A stretch of DNA of 64,000 nucleotides from JBBATK01 sp039810585 (GCA_039810585.1 JBDHXF010000004.1:82296-146295); one strand, 5' to 3'; numbered from the stretch's first letter, positions 36,142-46,433 are shown. Program-made: numbers and translations. Notes: generated by a model not told the origin, from the sequence alone.

Positions 36142-38952
36142 ATGCTCTTTCAACGCCTTGTTCTCTCTCTCGGTCTTCTTTGTGCAACGATGGTGTCGGC
36201 TCAACACATCTCCTACATCAGCGTTGACACGTCTCGTTTTCCGGTGATGAGCGCAAGGGTCTTCTACGCGAACGATCACGATCAGAACGGTACCGGTTCG
36301 AGAGTAACGGCGGAGGTGCACGATAACGACGCCTTTTGCTCCTCGAGCGTTGTGCCCTCTGCATCAGACCTTAACCACCGAGCCTCAACACTGATGCTCA
36401 GTATGGATATATCGTTGAGCGCATACGATTTCCCTGCTATCAAGGCTCTTACTCACTTGGCTGTACGCAGTGTCGTCAATGATGTCAACATGAATCACAC
36501 CGACGTCGGCCTGTGCTTTTTTGACAACCTCTCGCATATCGCTTGCGACTACACCTCTAATCGAGACAATGTTCTTCGAGCGTTGTCGACTGCCTTCGAC
36601 GGCCGCGCAACCAGCTACCGTCAGGCGCTAACGGAGGAAAAAACCGGTGCACTCTCGCTCATTACGCCTAAAACCTCGAACAATATGATTCTGCTCATCG
36701 CCGACGGCAGCGATTCCCTTGACGTGGAAGCTATAAGCGATCGAGCACACTCGCTGAATTGCTCCATCTGCTGCCTCGGCATCGGCTCCTTTCCCGATGA
36801 GTCGCTGCGTCGTATCGCTCAAATGACCGGCGGTTATTGTTTTACGCAGCTACAGGATAGTGCCGCAGTAGTCGATGCCGCCTACGCCATCGCCGGTATC
36901 GTGAATGGTGAGAGCTTTTTTGATGTTCAGTGGACGGCTTCCGATATCGCGTCAGAATCACACCGCGTGAACCTGAATTTTCCCTCCGTGTCTCGTCAGC
37001 TGAACTTCACGTACACGGTCCGCGATCAAAAGCGTGCCCGTGTGGAGCATACCGGGCACCTCATCTTTGGCGCCGTCGCGCCGCATTCGTCGTCTAATGC
37101 CCCGATTGCTGTGCAGGCCTTGAATTTTGACATTACCATCGACTCCGTTGCCTTTCTTGGGATGCCGGCCTTTCACACGTCCCAACAGTTTCCTCTGAAG
37201 ATCAAGGCCAATGCAACGGCCGACATTCCCATTACCTACGCACCGGCGGATTCCAGCTACGTATGGAGCCGGATGATGATCTATACGCGCGAATGTGGTT
37301 CGAGCTCCGTCACCATGAGCGGTGGTTATCCGGGATATGAGGCAAAAACGAAGTGTCTTAAAATTTTAAAGCCCAAAGCAAACGACATCTTGCCAACCGA
37401 TTCCTACGTCAGCGTTGAATGGGAAGGCACCCCTCCAAATAATTTTTGTCGAGTCGAACTTAGTGTCGACGATGGCAGAACATGGAAAGTGATGCAGGAA
37501 AACGTTCCCGGCAATCTCTACATGATGAAAACTCCTCGCGATCCGCACGAGCGATGTAGACTTCGAGTGACGCAAAAAGCGTCGCAAACCACCGTTTCCA
37601 CCCCCGGCATTCAGGATGAAATAAGCGATGGTGTGTTTAGCATTGTCAACCCGGCAACCTTCGTAAACGAGGTGCGCATGAATGCCACCATTGTGGGGCA
37701 GCGCAAGGACAAAAGCTTTAGCGCATTTATTAAGAACATCACCCAAGCGCCCCTGTTCGTTGAGTCGGCCGACATTACCGGTGATCATCCGAATGACTTT
37801 CATATCTGCTCTCAAGCTCCGCCCTATACCTTACAGCCGGGTCAGACTCACGACATAGAACTGTCCTTCACTCCAACTGCCAAGGGAATGCGCAACGCAC
37901 GCGTTAGCCTTAAAACCTCCGCCGGTTATGCTACTGCTCGAGTGAGCGGCGTTGGTATCGACGCACTCATGGAAGTCAAACCTCTCATTGTTGACTTTGG
38001 CGACGTTCAAATGGGAGACTCCGTTACTGTGAAAGTCCCCAACGCCCTTTTCAATCATGGCGACTTCCAAATCAGTTTAAAAAAAATGTTCCTTATCGGA
38101 CCCGATACCACTCAGTTCTCGATGTATGTGCCCAACACTCTTCCGGTCCTGAAGCACAACGAGGGAATGAACCTCAGCCTAAGTTTTAAAGCCGAAAAAG
38201 AAGGTCGTATCTCATCCGAAGCCGTAGTACTTAGTGATGCAGAAGACGCTCCGCATGTCCTGCAGCTCACCGCCAATTCCATGGCGCATGTTAAAGATCC
38301 CACGGCATATCGTGAAGTGGTTGCTCCCACAGCACGAACCATGAAAGCCGGGAGCTACGCCGTTGGTGACGTTGATGGTCTTGGCGTGCTTGGCTTCTAC
38401 GGCATTACCGACAACATCATGGTTCAAGCAGGTGGCGTCATCCCCATTCCTCTCGGCGGAAAGTCGACATTTGTCTATTCGATTGGGGTAAAAGGCGGAA
38501 TGGCACTCACAAAAGAAATTGGCATCGCCGCAGGCTATCAGTTTGTCAAGAGTCGCTATGACAATTCTGCAACCGATGGCGTGGAATCCAATGTTACCGT
38601 TCACGCTCCTTACATTGTAGGCACCTACGGTGACGATGACGCTCGTGGTTCTCTGGCTATCGGCTATGCCTTCAAGCACCACGTCACGCTCGTAGAACCC
38701 AACGGCTTTAATGCGGATGCGATTCTCCTCACGCTCAGTGGTGACGTTCGTGTGGGAGCTCGATGGAAAATTTGTGGTGAATCCTACACCTTCCATAACC
38801 TCGGTTACGTGCCTATCGTGGGCACTCTTCGTTATTTGGGCGATGGCTATACACTCGACGCGGGTTTGGCCTATATTGGAATAACGACGGGCGACACAGT
38901 AGCTCCTTCTTTGCCTGTGTTCCCGGTCCTTTCGGCAATCTGGAATTTCTAA
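36142..38952 (+). CDS. vWA-domain envelope protein with C-terminal beta-barrel-like region
   Basis: This 936-residue exported protein has a signal peptide (MLFQRLVLSLGLLCATMVSAQ). Residues ~75-260 form a von Willebrand A-like domain: LMLSMDISLSAYDF is a partial MIDAS (DxSxS is DISLS) and NMILLIADGSDS a later strand. Middle repeats are choice-of-anchor/ASH-like (PLFVESADITGDHPNDFHI, TLQPGQTHDIELSFTPTAKG). The final ~190 residues alternate as beta-barrel strands (VKGGMALTKEIGIAAGYQFV, GSLAIGYAFKHHVTL) and end in an aromatic (IWNF). Function is unknown; surface display or adhesion is an inference. The frame opens at 36007, but ATG 36142 starts the signal peptide. Confidence 0.72.
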   Translation: MLFQRLVLSLGLLCATMVSAQHISYISVDTSRFPVMSARVFYANDHDQNGTGSRVTAEVHDNDAFCSSSVVPSASDLNHRASTLMLSMDISLSAYDFPAIKALTHLAVRSVVNDVNMNHTDVGLCFFDNLSHIACDYTSNRDNVLRALSTAFDGRATSYRQALTEEKTGALSLITPKTSNNMILLIADGSDSLDVEAISDRAHSLNCSICCLGIGSFPDESLRRIAQMTGGYCFTQLQDSAAVVDAAYAIAGIVNGESFFDVQWTASDIASESHRVNLNFPSVSRQLNFTYTVRDQKRARVEHTGHLIFGAVAPHSSSNAPIAVQALNFDITIDSVAFLGMPAFHTSQQFPLKIKANATADIPITYAPADSSYVWSRMMIYTRECGSSSVTMSGGYPGYEAKTKCLKILKPKANDILPTDSYVSVEWEGTPPNNFCRVELSVDDGRTWKVMQENVPGNLYMMKTPRDPHERCRLRVTQKASQTTVSTPGIQDEISDGVFSIVNPATFVNEVRMNATIVGQRKDKSFSAFIKNITQAPLFVESADITGDHPNDFHICSQAPPYTLQPGQTHDIELSFTPTAKGMRNARVSLKTSAGYATARVSGVGIDALMEVKPLIVDFGDVQMGDSVTVKVPNALFNHGDFQISLKKMFLIGPDTTQFSMYVPNTLPVLKHNEGMNLSLSFKAEKEGRISSEAVVLSDAEDAPHVLQLTANSMAHVKDPTAYREVVAPTARTMKAGSYAVGDVDGLGVLGFYGITDNIMVQAGGVIPIPLGGKSTFVYSIGVKGGMALTKEIGIAAGYQFVKSRYDNSATDGVESNVTVHAPYIVGTYGDDDARGSLAIGYAFKHHVTLVEPNGFNADAILLTLSGDVRVGARWKICGESYTFHNLGYVPIVGTLRYLGDGYTLDAGLAYIGITTGDTVAPSLPVFPVLSAIWNF

Positions 38953-39010
38953 GACGATTTTACCACGGTCGCCCTTCGGGCAACTGTACTATCGATTTGC
39001 ACAACGCACC

Positions 39011-40318
39011 ATGGATGCTTCCCGCAAAGAACGCATGGGTTGGTATTTCTATGACTGGGCTAACTCTGCCTATCCGCTTGTCATCAATACCGCCATCTTT
39101 CCGATCTTCTACAGCTTTGTATGTAAGACCGGTGACAGCGACTATGTGGAACTTTTTGGTTTCTCAATCTACAACGCGTCGCTGTACTCCTACGCCATCG
39201 CGCTGTCATACGTTGTCGTCTCCTTCATTACCCCTCTACTTTCCGGTGTAGCCGATTACTCCGGTCGTAAGAAACGCTTCCTGCGCTTATTCTGCACCGT
39301 GGGTTCTTTCAGCTGTGCAGCTCTCACGCTATTCAGCCGTGATCATCTTGTTCTTGGTCTCAGCACCGTCATCCTGGCATCTATCGGCTTCAGTGCATCT
39401 CTCGTCTTCTACAACGCCTTTCTCCCCGAAATAGCTCCCGCAGAAGAACAGGATGCTGTGAGTGCTCGAGGGTATGCCATGGGCTACATCGGATCGTCGT
39501 TGCTGCTCATCGTGAACATTCTCATGCTGCAGAAACCCACATGGTTTGGCTTCTCGGTTGAAGGTTTGAGCGAGAAGCAGCAGTTCTTGAACATTGCTCC
39601 TGTGACCTTTCTTATGGTTGCCGTGTGGTGGTTTGCTTGGTCTCAGCTCACCTTTGCCTGGTTGCGCGATCGGGCTTCTAAGGCAATTGGTTCCAACATG
39701 TTTCTCCACGGCTTTCGCGAGTTAAAGAAGGTGTGGCTCGAACTGCAGAATCAGTGGCATCTCAAAGTTTATCTCGGCGCATTCTTTGTGTATTCCATGG
39801 GCGTTCAAACCGTAATCCTCGTTAGCACCTTTTTTGGAACGCAAGTGATTGGCATGAAATCGGGTGACATGATCACGATCCTCCTACTCCTACAATTTGT
39901 TGCCATCGGTGGTTCGTATCTGTTTTCCTGGCTGTCCTCACGCATTGGCAACGTACCGGCGCTCATGGTGGCGGTTGTTATTTGGATCGGCGTATGCATC
40001 TCCTCTGCCTTTATCCAAACTCCCACGCAATTCAGTATCGTGTCGCTGGTGGTTGGTGTTGTACTCGGTGGCATTCAGTCGCTCTCACGCTCCTCCTACT
40101 CTAAATTCCTGCCTCCCACCCAAGACCATGCTTCGTACTTCAGCTTCTACGACGTGTGCGAAAAAGTGGGGATCGTCATTGGAATGATTCTCTACGGAAA
40201 AATTTCTGACGCCACAGGCAACATGCGCAATGCTTCACTCGCGCTCATGTCGTTCTTCGTCGTAGGATTATTCTTTCTGTTGCGCTTGCAGCGCAGACTC
40301 AAAACCAAGACCTTATAA
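39011..40318 (+). CDS. MFS transporter, UMF1 family
   Basis: This 435-residue inner-membrane protein has about 12 hydrophobic segments. The N-terminus RMGWYFYDWANSAYPLVINTAIFPIFY is diagnostic of the UMF1/Atg22-like group of major facilitator proteins. GVADYSGRKKRFLRLF is the conserved loop between helices 2 and 3. The substrate is unknown (Atg22 exports amino acids in yeast). Its stop overlaps the stop region of the opposing purM gene by 6 bp. Confidence 0.9.
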   Translation: MDASRKERMGWYFYDWANSAYPLVINTAIFPIFYSFVCKTGDSDYVELFGFSIYNASLYSYAIALSYVVVSFITPLLSGVADYSGRKKRFLRLFCTVGSFSCAALTLFSRDHLVLGLSTVILASIGFSASLVFYNAFLPEIAPAEEQDAVSARGYAMGYIGSSLLLIVNILMLQKPTWFGFSVEGLSEKQQFLNIAPVTFLMVAVWWFAWSQLTFAWLRDRASKAIGSNMFLHGFRELKKVWLELQNQWHLKVYLGAFFVYSMGVQTVILVSTFFGTQVIGMKSGDMITILLLLQFVAIGGSYLFSWLSSRIGNVPALMVAVVIWIGVCISSAFIQTPTQFSIVSLVVGVVLGGIQSLSRSSYSKFLPPTQDHASYFSFYDVCEKVGIVIGMILYGKISDATGNMRNASLALMSFFVVGLFFLLRLQRRLKTKTL

Positions 40319-41308
40319 GCCAGCCTTCTCAACACTACCAATTATTTGGGACGCGCTCCCTGCTGTTGCTTTCAGCACGTCCTCTACACGCTCGGGACGG
40401 ACGATGAGAATCAGGCCAATTCCCAGATTAAACACGTGTCGCATTTCCAGTTCTTCAATTGAACCCGCGTTCTGAATAAAACGAAAGAGTGGCGGCCATT
40501 CCCAGCTCTGCCAATCGATGCGGAGTTCCAAGCCCTTGGGAACCACTCGCGAGGTGTTACCAACAATTCCACCACCGGTGATGTGCGACACCGCAAGTAC
40601 GGCGTCGTTCTGCAATAGCGGCTTTACTTCGTACAAGTACGAACGATGGACGGCTAGCAAAGCCTCACCCACACTCATCCCCAACTCATCACTGTGCGTA
40701 TGCACCGTGTACTTGGGGAACAGAACCTTACGAGCCAGAGAAAAACCGTTGGTATGTAAGCCGGTGGAACGCAGTCCAATCAACACGTCGCCAGCTTGAA
40801 TGGCTGAACCGTCGAGCACTTTCGATTTTTCCACCACTCCCACAATCGTGCCTGCCATATCGTACTCGCCGGCATGATACATGGACGGCATTTCGGCAGT
40901 CTCGCCTCCAATCAGCGCACAGCCGTTTTCCTTGCAGGCAATGACCAATCCTCGAATGACCTCGGCTCCAACGTTGGCATCCAATGCGCCGGTGGCAAAG
41001 TAATCGAGAAAGAAGAGCGGGGAGGCGCCACAGGCCAAGATGTCGTTCACACAGTGGTTGACGAGATCTTGTCCCACCGTATCATGCTTTCCCATGGCAA
41101 AGGCAATCTTCAACTTCGTACCCACACCATCGGTGCTGCTTACCAAGACCGGGTGTTGGAAGTCCGGAAAACGAGCGTCATACAGCGCTCCGAAGAGTCC
41201 GATATCAGCAAGGACATTACTGTTAAACGTCGAACGCACCAAGGGTTTGATGCTGTCCACCATCTTGTCGCCTTCCTCAATACTCACTCCGGCACTCTTG
41301 TAATCCAT
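40313..41308 (-). CDS. purM: Phosphoribosylformylglycinamidine cyclo-ligase PurM
   Basis: This 331-residue enzyme closes the imidazole ring in purine synthesis (FGAM to AIR). It starts MDYKSAGVSIEEGDKMVDSIKP, the usual opening. Motifs are STDGVGTKLKIAF (ATP site), DILACGASPLFFLDYFATG, CALIGGETAEMPSMYHAGEYDMAG and AVSHITGGGIVGNTSRVVP. Length is normal. The frame opens at 41383, but ATG 41308 is the conserved start. It is not linked to purN or purC. Confidence 0.93.
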   Translation of the reverse strand: MDYKSAGVSIEEGDKMVDSIKPLVRSTFNSNVLADIGLFGALYDARFPDFQHPVLVSSTDGVGTKLKIAFAMGKHDTVGQDLVNHCVNDILACGASPLFFLDYFATGALDANVGAEVIRGLVIACKENGCALIGGETAEMPSMYHAGEYDMAGTIVGVVEKSKVLDGSAIQAGDVLIGLRSTGLHTNGFSLARKVLFPKYTVHTHSDELGMSVGEALLAVHRSYLYEVKPLLQNDAVLAVSHITGGGIVGNTSRVVPKGLELRIDWQSWEWPPLFRFIQNAGSIEELEMRHVFNLGIGLILIVRPERVEDVLKATAGSASQIIGSVEKAGL

Positions 41309-41515
41309 GGTCTGCTCTCTGTTAGTAGATGTGCGAGTAGTTGCCGAACCTTTCAAGCGGTTGAAGCATATGTTCAACGCCATCGATCAATTCAACTTGC
41401 CTATTCACGTGTCTCGCGTTTTATGGCACTGTTGTATTGGCGCGAAGCGCGCACGTATTATAAACACCTGACGGCTGCTCTCATCCGCTGATTGCGACGA
41501 GCATGCCCGGATACA

Positions 41516-42667
41516 TCAGGCCATTTCCTTGAGCAATTCGCGTGCAATCACGATGTGCTGGATTTCGCTCGTGCCTTCGTAGATCTCGGTAATCTTGGCG
41601 TCGCGTAGGTAGCGCTCAACCAGATACTCGCGAACATAGCCATACCCACCGTGCGTCTGAATGGCCTCGAGCGCAACTTCCACCGCGGTCTTCGACGCGA
41701 AGAGCTTGGCCGTAGCTGCCGCCTTGATGAAATTCATGTGCTGATCCTTCATCCATGCTGCGCGGTGCACAAGCAAGCGAGCGGCTTCCACTTTCATAGA
41801 CATCTCGGCGAGCTTGAACTGGATGGCCTGCAAGTCCGAGATGGGCTTGCCGAAAGCCGTACGTTGGGTTGAGTACTTCAACGCTGCTTCGAACGCGCCG
41901 GCAGCGATACCAAGGGCTTGGGAGGCAATACCGATGCGCCCGCCGTTTAGGGTCTCCATCGCGATCTTGAAACCGGTGCCCACGTCACCAAGGATGTTTT
42001 CTTGCGGAACGCGAACGTTTGTGAAACCCAGTGAGCACGTGTCGCTCGAGCGAATACCAAGTTTGTCTTCCTTCTTCCCAGGTTCAAAACCTTCCATACC
42101 GCGTTCAACGATAAAGCACGTAATGCCTTTGTGCCGTTTTTCGCGATCGGTTTGCGCGAAGACCAGATACACACTGGCACTCGTACCGTTGGTGATCCAG
42201 TTCTTGGTGCCGTTTATAATCCAATGGTCGCCATCTTGTACGGCCATCGTATGCTGTGAGGTGGCATCAGATCCGGCTTCCGGCTCGCTCAAGCAATAAG
42301 CGCCAATAATTTGACCTTGTGCGAGCGGCTTGAGATATTTTTCTTTTTGGGCGTCGGTACCGTATTGGGTGAGACCCCAGCAGACCAACGAATTATTGAC
42401 GGACATAATCACGCCAACGCTAGCATCGACTTTGGAGATTTCTTCCATAGCTAGCACGTAGCTCAGCGCGTCGAGGCCCGCTCCACCCCACTCGGTGGGA
42501 ACCATCATGCCAAGGAAACCAAGTTCGCCGAGTTTGGCGACGATATCCTTAGGAAATTCAGCGTTGATGTCGCGTTCAATACCGGAGGGAGCAATTTCGT
42601 CTTGAGCAAACTGACGTGCCATATCGCGAATTGCCTGATGCGTTTCGGAGAGTTCGAGGTTAAACAT
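41516..42667 (-). CDS. Acyl-CoA dehydrogenase (short-chain/butyryl type)
   Basis: This 383-residue FAD enzyme oxidises acyl-CoA to trans-2-enoyl-CoA and passes electrons to ETF. FAD/substrate motifs are GAYCLSEPEAGSDATSQHT and WITNGTSASVYLVFAQTD. The catalytic base is the Glu of RYLRDAKITEIYEGTSEIQHIVIAREL. Length and motifs resemble short-chain (butyryl-CoA) dehydrogenases. The hydroxyacyl-CoA dehydrogenase at 45588 and the Fe-S oxidoreductase at 229 would be neighbours in pathway but not in operon. It diverges from the barrel gene at 42790. Confidence 0.93.
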   Translation of the reverse strand: MFNLELSETHQAIRDMARQFAQDEIAPSGIERDINAEFPKDIVAKLGELGFLGMMVPTEWGGAGLDALSYVLAMEEISKVDASVGVIMSVNNSLVCWGLTQYGTDAQKEKYLKPLAQGQIIGAYCLSEPEAGSDATSQHTMAVQDGDHWIINGTKNWITNGTSASVYLVFAQTDREKRHKGITCFIVERGMEGFEPGKKEDKLGIRSSDTCSLGFTNVRVPQENILGDVGTGFKIAMETLNGGRIGIASQALGIAAGAFEAALKYSTQRTAFGKPISDLQAIQFKLAEMSMKVEAARLLVHRAAWMKDQHMNFIKAAATAKLFASKTAVEVALEAIQTHGGYGYVREYLVERYLRDAKITEIYEGTSEIQHIVIARELLKEMA

Positions 42668-42789
42668 GGAGGATCCGAGAGTGTTGAGATTCGGTGAAGA
42701 GAAGAAATGTTCGTTTTAAGACTTCAAAAATGCGAAATTGGCAGCATTCATGGCAGAACAGTTGTCAACAATGTCCACGAAGGAACTCG

Positions 42790-43614
42790 ATGTCCCATAG
42801 CACACAACGCTTGACCCCTACTCTATCGGAAGCCAACCACCCCACCGCGGTCGCTCGTCACCCGCAGATCCGTCGCCACTCTTGCCTTCTCTTGCTGTTC
42901 TTATTCTCCTCTTTTGCCCTGCTGGCTCAAGGATCCGCCGGAAGTAAGGCACCTTATGAATCGCGGGTTATTGTGGATATGCCAACAGCAGGCGTGGTAC
43001 AGAAGGGTAGCTTCGGACTAACCAACATCGTATTTGCAGGAGGTGGGTTGTTGTGTGACCTGGCCTTTGCTCCGATGGAGGATTTCAACATTGGTGTAGG
43101 CTATAGCGGACTGAACATTCTTGGCAGCGGAAGCGTCACCTGGCAAGGCGTTCCCTCCATGCACCTGCGCTATCGCATACTGGATGAGACCCTGAAAATG
43201 CCTGCCATTACTCTCGGAATTCAAACGCAGGGACGTGGAGTGGTGGTAGACAAAGTATTTGAGACCGCTGCTCCCGGACTTTTTGCAGCCCTTTCGAAAC
43301 AATTTACGTGGTCAGGCGGCACTCTCGCTTTTCACGGCGGATTGGGCTATTCGGTGGACTTGGCGTTCAACGGAAAAGGAGCCAACGTCTGGTTTGGCGC
43401 TGAACAATCGCTTGGTCCAAACGCTTCCCTAATGGCGGAACTCAATCCCACCGTAGGTGACGCCCGTTCCGGGGTGCTCTTTAACCTAAGTCTTCGCTGG
43501 GTTATCACACCGGGCTTTACCTTAGAACTTCAGGGCCGAGATCTCTTTGGTCAGCTCCCCACTCGCTCCGGCTTCACACGCACGATGGCATTCGAAATCA
43601 ATCGACATCTTTGA
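42790..43614 (+). CDS. Outer-membrane protein, unknown function
   Basis: This 274-residue protein has an extended N-terminus with a hydrophobic signal segment (SCLLLLFLFSSFALLAQG) at ~35-52. Beta strands follow (GSFGLTNIVFAGGGLLCDLAFA, GTLAFHGGLGYSVDLAFN, GVLFNLSLRWVITPGFTLELQG), suggesting a barrel. ATG 42790 is used because AAGGA precedes it; the frame opens at 42694. No functional family was recognised. Confidence 0.65.
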   Translation: MSHSTQRLTPTLSEANHPTAVARHPQIRRHSCLLLLFLFSSFALLAQGSAGSKAPYESRVIVDMPTAGVVQKGSFGLTNIVFAGGGLLCDLAFAPMEDFNIGVGYSGLNILGSGSVTWQGVPSMHLRYRILDETLKMPAITLGIQTQGRGVVVDKVFETAAPGLFAALSKQFTWSGGTLAFHGGLGYSVDLAFNGKGANVWFGAEQSLGPNASLMAELNPTVGDARSGVLFNLSLRWVITPGFTLELQGRDLFGQLPTRSGFTRTMAFEINRHL

Positions 43615-43697
43615 GGTGATCGGCGGCAGATTTTTCTTTATCCGCTGCGCTTCGCACCTCGGTTGACCTGCGTGCACTCGAATGTGGTAATACGAAA

Positions 43698-43730
43698 AAA
43701 GGCGACTGCTCTCGATGAGCAATCGCCTTT
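43698..43730 (-). terminator. Terminator of the pepF gene
   Basis: On the minus strand AAAGGCGATTGCTC pairs with GAGCAGTCGCCTTT with one mismatch, followed by a T run (complement of 43695-43700). It lies 24 bp past the leftward stop at 43754. Confidence 0.82.
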
Positions 43731-43753
43731 GTCGTTGTTGACGACAGGTCAAA

Positions 43754-45553
43754 TTAGGCGCGATGGTTAACGATATCTTCCGCCTGACTGAGCAGAGAGT
43801 CGATGAAGTCCAATCCACGTGACCAAAAATGCTTGTCGGCCAGGTCTATCCCAAAAGGCTTGAGCAAATTATCGGGTGTGTCGCTTCCTCCGGCTGAAAG
43901 AAGATCGATATAGCGTTGCTTAAAGCTCTCATCGTCTTCCTTGTATATCTCATACAAGGCAAGCACCAGTAACTCGCCGAAAGCGTAAGCATACACGTAG
44001 CCAGGGGTATGTAAGAAGTGCGAAATGTAACTCCACCATGTCGAGTACTCATCACGCAACTGAACGGCCTTGCCATAACTCGGTCGTTGTGTATGCATCC
44101 AGAGTTCGCTCAGTCGTTCGACACTCAATTCACCCTCCTCGCGGCGTGCCGTGTGCATTGCGTGTTCGAAGCGATTCAGGGCAACCTGACGGAATACGGT
44201 ATTCACGATGTCGTTGAGTTTCTCCATCAGTAAGGTCAGGCGTTGCTCATCATTGGTGGCTTGATTCATGAGTGAATCAAATACGAGCATTTCGCCAAAC
44301 ACGGAGGCGGTTTCCGCAATCGTGAGTGGTGTTCCGGAATTGAACAAACCTTTTGCGCGAGAAAGATATTGGTGAACGCCGTGACCCAATTCATGCGCCA
44401 GGGTCTTCACATCTCGCTGCGTCCCTGTGTAGTTCATGAAAATATAGGGGTGCACACTGGGCACCGTCGATGCAGCAAATGCACCATTTCGCTTGCCGGG
44501 GCGCAACGCTGCGTCAATCCAATTCTTTTCGAAGAACTCGTCGACGATTGATCCAACCTGAGGATGAAAATCGTGATAGGCTTTGCTTACTAATGCGCGA
44601 GCCTCTGTCCAACTCACGCGTACTGTATCGTTTGTTGCGGGCGCGTTGCGATCATATTCGTAAAAATCACTCAGCCCGAGAAGGCGACGTTTGAGCATGA
44701 AGAATCGCTCGCAAATGTCGTAGCGATCCACTACCGACTGCACAAGCGTTTCTACCGAAGCGTCGCTGATTTTGTTGGCTTTGTTCCGTGAAGAAATCCA
44801 CGAGGGATAATGACGAATACGATCGTCGATCATTCGATCGGCAACGATCGTGTTGAAGATGAATGCATTCATCATCGCATCGTCTTGCAAGCCTTTTGAA
44901 AAAGCATCGGCAGCAGCCTTGCGAACAGCACGATCCGGGTTGGACATGCGCATCATGAGCTCTTGTTGGGAAACTTTCTCACCATCCAACTCAAACTCTC
45001 GAACCGACTGGGTTTGATCGTAAAAACGCACCCATGCACTGAGACCGGTCATGTCCTTTTCCGAATCCAGAATTTCTTCCGCTTCACTCAACGTATGCTC
45101 GCGAAACTGACGATTAAACTCTAGCCAGTGCTTGAACTCAGCGAGCACCGGAGAGCTACGCAAATACTCAAAGTGCTCCTCGCTGATGCTTCGCAGCTCA
45201 ACGCTTACAAAGATGATTTGCGTGTGGACTTTGTTAATGAATTCCGACACGGACTGATAGGCAGCGGCTAATTGCTGATTCTTCTGGTCGGTGGTCCATT
45301 CAAGACGAACGCGCGCCATCAGACGACCAATAATCTCATCCACCTTTTGCAATTCGGTAATCATGGCGAGCATATCCTCATCACCGCACGTGCTGATTTT
45401 TCCGTGCCACTTAGCGGCAAATGCGGCAGCGTCGGATGCAACTCGTTGCATGTCGGCAGCAAACGCTCCGGCGTTGATTTCAGGGTACAGGTCGCTTAAA
45501 TCCCACGACACAGTCTCCGCGCCAGTGGGTTCCTTAAAGTCATGTTCAGTCAT
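43754..45553 (-). CDS. pepF: Oligoendopeptidase F (M3 metallopeptidase)
   Basis: This 599-residue cytoplasmic zinc peptidase cuts short peptides. The zinc motif is LAHELGHGVHQYL (HExxH), with the third ligand in IAETASVFGEMLVFD. The N-terminal EPTGAETVSWDLSDLYPEI and the helical domain fit family M3B. Length is normal. Terminator at 43698-43730. It lies 35 bp downstream of the hydroxyacyl-CoA dehydrogenase stop? No: that gene ends at 45588, upstream of this start at 45553, so the two could be cotranscribed. Confidence 0.93.
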   Translation of the reverse strand: MTEHDFKEPTGAETVSWDLSDLYPEINAGAFAADMQRVASDAAAFAAKWHGKISTCGDEDMLAMITELQKVDEIIGRLMARVRLEWTTDQKNQQLAAAYQSVSEFINKVHTQIIFVSVELRSISEEHFEYLRSSPVLAEFKHWLEFNRQFREHTLSEAEEILDSEKDMTGLSAWVRFYDQTQSVREFELDGEKVSQQELMMRMSNPDRAVRKAAADAFSKGLQDDAMMNAFIFNTIVADRMIDDRIRHYPSWISSRNKANKISDASVETLVQSVVDRYDICERFFMLKRRLLGLSDFYEYDRNAPATNDTVRVSWTEARALVSKAYHDFHPQVGSIVDEFFEKNWIDAALRPGKRNGAFAASTVPSVHPYIFMNYTGTQRDVKTLAHELGHGVHQYLSRAKGLFNSGTPLTIAETASVFGEMLVFDSLMNQATNDEQRLTLLMEKLNDIVNTVFRQVALNRFEHAMHTARREEGELSVERLSELWMHTQRPSYGKAVQLRDEYSTWWSYISHFLHTPGYVYAYAFGELLVLALYEIYKEDDESFKQRYIDLLSAGGSDTPDNLLKPFGIDLADKHFWSRGLDFIDSLLSQAEDIVNHRA

Positions 45554-45587
45554 TCCGTTCTTCCCTTATGATAGAAAAATTCATGTC

Positions 45588-46433
45588 TCAATAGTTGTAG
45601 AATCCGCGACCCGACTTACGACCTAAATGACCGGCTGCAACCATGCGTCGTAATAATGGACAGGGACGATACTTGCTGTCACCGAGACCCTCGTGTAATA
45701 CTTCCATTATTGCCAAACACACGTCCAAACCAATGAAGTCGGCCAAAGTGAGCGGTCCCATAGGATGTGCCATGCCGAGTTTCATCACCGTGTCGATGTC
45801 CTCCACCGACGCCACATGCTCCATCACGCAGTACACTGCTTCATTAATCATCGGCATCAAGATCCGATTTGAAATAAAGCCAGGATAATCCTGAACTTCA
45901 ACCGGAGTTTTTTCGCAGCGTGTTGCTACCTCTCGAACCTTGGTATAGGTTTCATCACTGGTTGCCTGACCGCGAACCAGTTCGCAGAGTTTCATGACCG
46001 GGACAGGATTGAAAAAGTGCATGCCGATCACTTTTTCCGGTCGGTTGGTGACCGCTGCGATTTGGGTGATGGAAATGGACGACGTATTAGAAGCAAGAAT
46101 CGTGTCAGCTTTTGCCGCTTTGTCAATCGTCTGAAAAATGCTCTTTTTTATGTCAAAATTCTCGCTGGCTGCCTCAATAATCAAGTCAGCCTCTGCAGCC
46201 GACGCTGCCAGATCGGTCGAGAGTCGAATTCGGCCCAGTATTTCCGTCTTTTGCTCCTCCGTCAAGCTGCCCTTCTTTACCTGGCGTCCCAAATTATTCT
46301 CAATTGTGCCACGTCCGCGCTCGACTGCTGCATCGTTAACATCAACCATTATCACATCAAAGCCATACTGAGCGTGAAGGTGGGCGATACCGTTCCCCAT
46401 TGTTCCGGCACCGATTACAAGGATCGTTTTCAT
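45588..46433 (-). CDS. 3-hydroxybutyryl-CoA dehydrogenase
   Basis: This 281-residue NAD(P) enzyme interconverts 3-hydroxyacyl-CoA and acetoacetyl-CoA-type substrates. The Rossmann motif is ILVIGAGTMGNGIAHLHAQYG. Catalytic His is in GMHFFNPVPVMKLCELVRG, with GFISNRILMPMINEAVYC and the C-terminal DFIGLDVCLAIMEVLHEGLGD. Length matches single-domain HBD/PaaH. The frame opens at 46541, but ATG 46433 begins the NAD site. Likely cotranscribed with pepF, 34 bp downstream. Confidence 0.92.
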   Translation of the reverse strand: MKTILVIGAGTMGNGIAHLHAQYGFDVIMVDVNDAAVERGRGTIENNLGRQVKKGSLTEEQKTEILGRIRLSTDLAASAAEADLIIEAASENFDIKKSIFQTIDKAAKADTILASNTSSISITQIAAVTNRPEKVIGMHFFNPVPVMKLCELVRGQATSDETYTKVREVATRCEKTPVEVQDYPGFISNRILMPMINEAVYCVMEHVASVEDIDTVMKLGMAHPMGPLTLADFIGLDVCLAIMEVLHEGLGDSKYRPCPLLRRMVAAGHLGRKSGRGFYNY

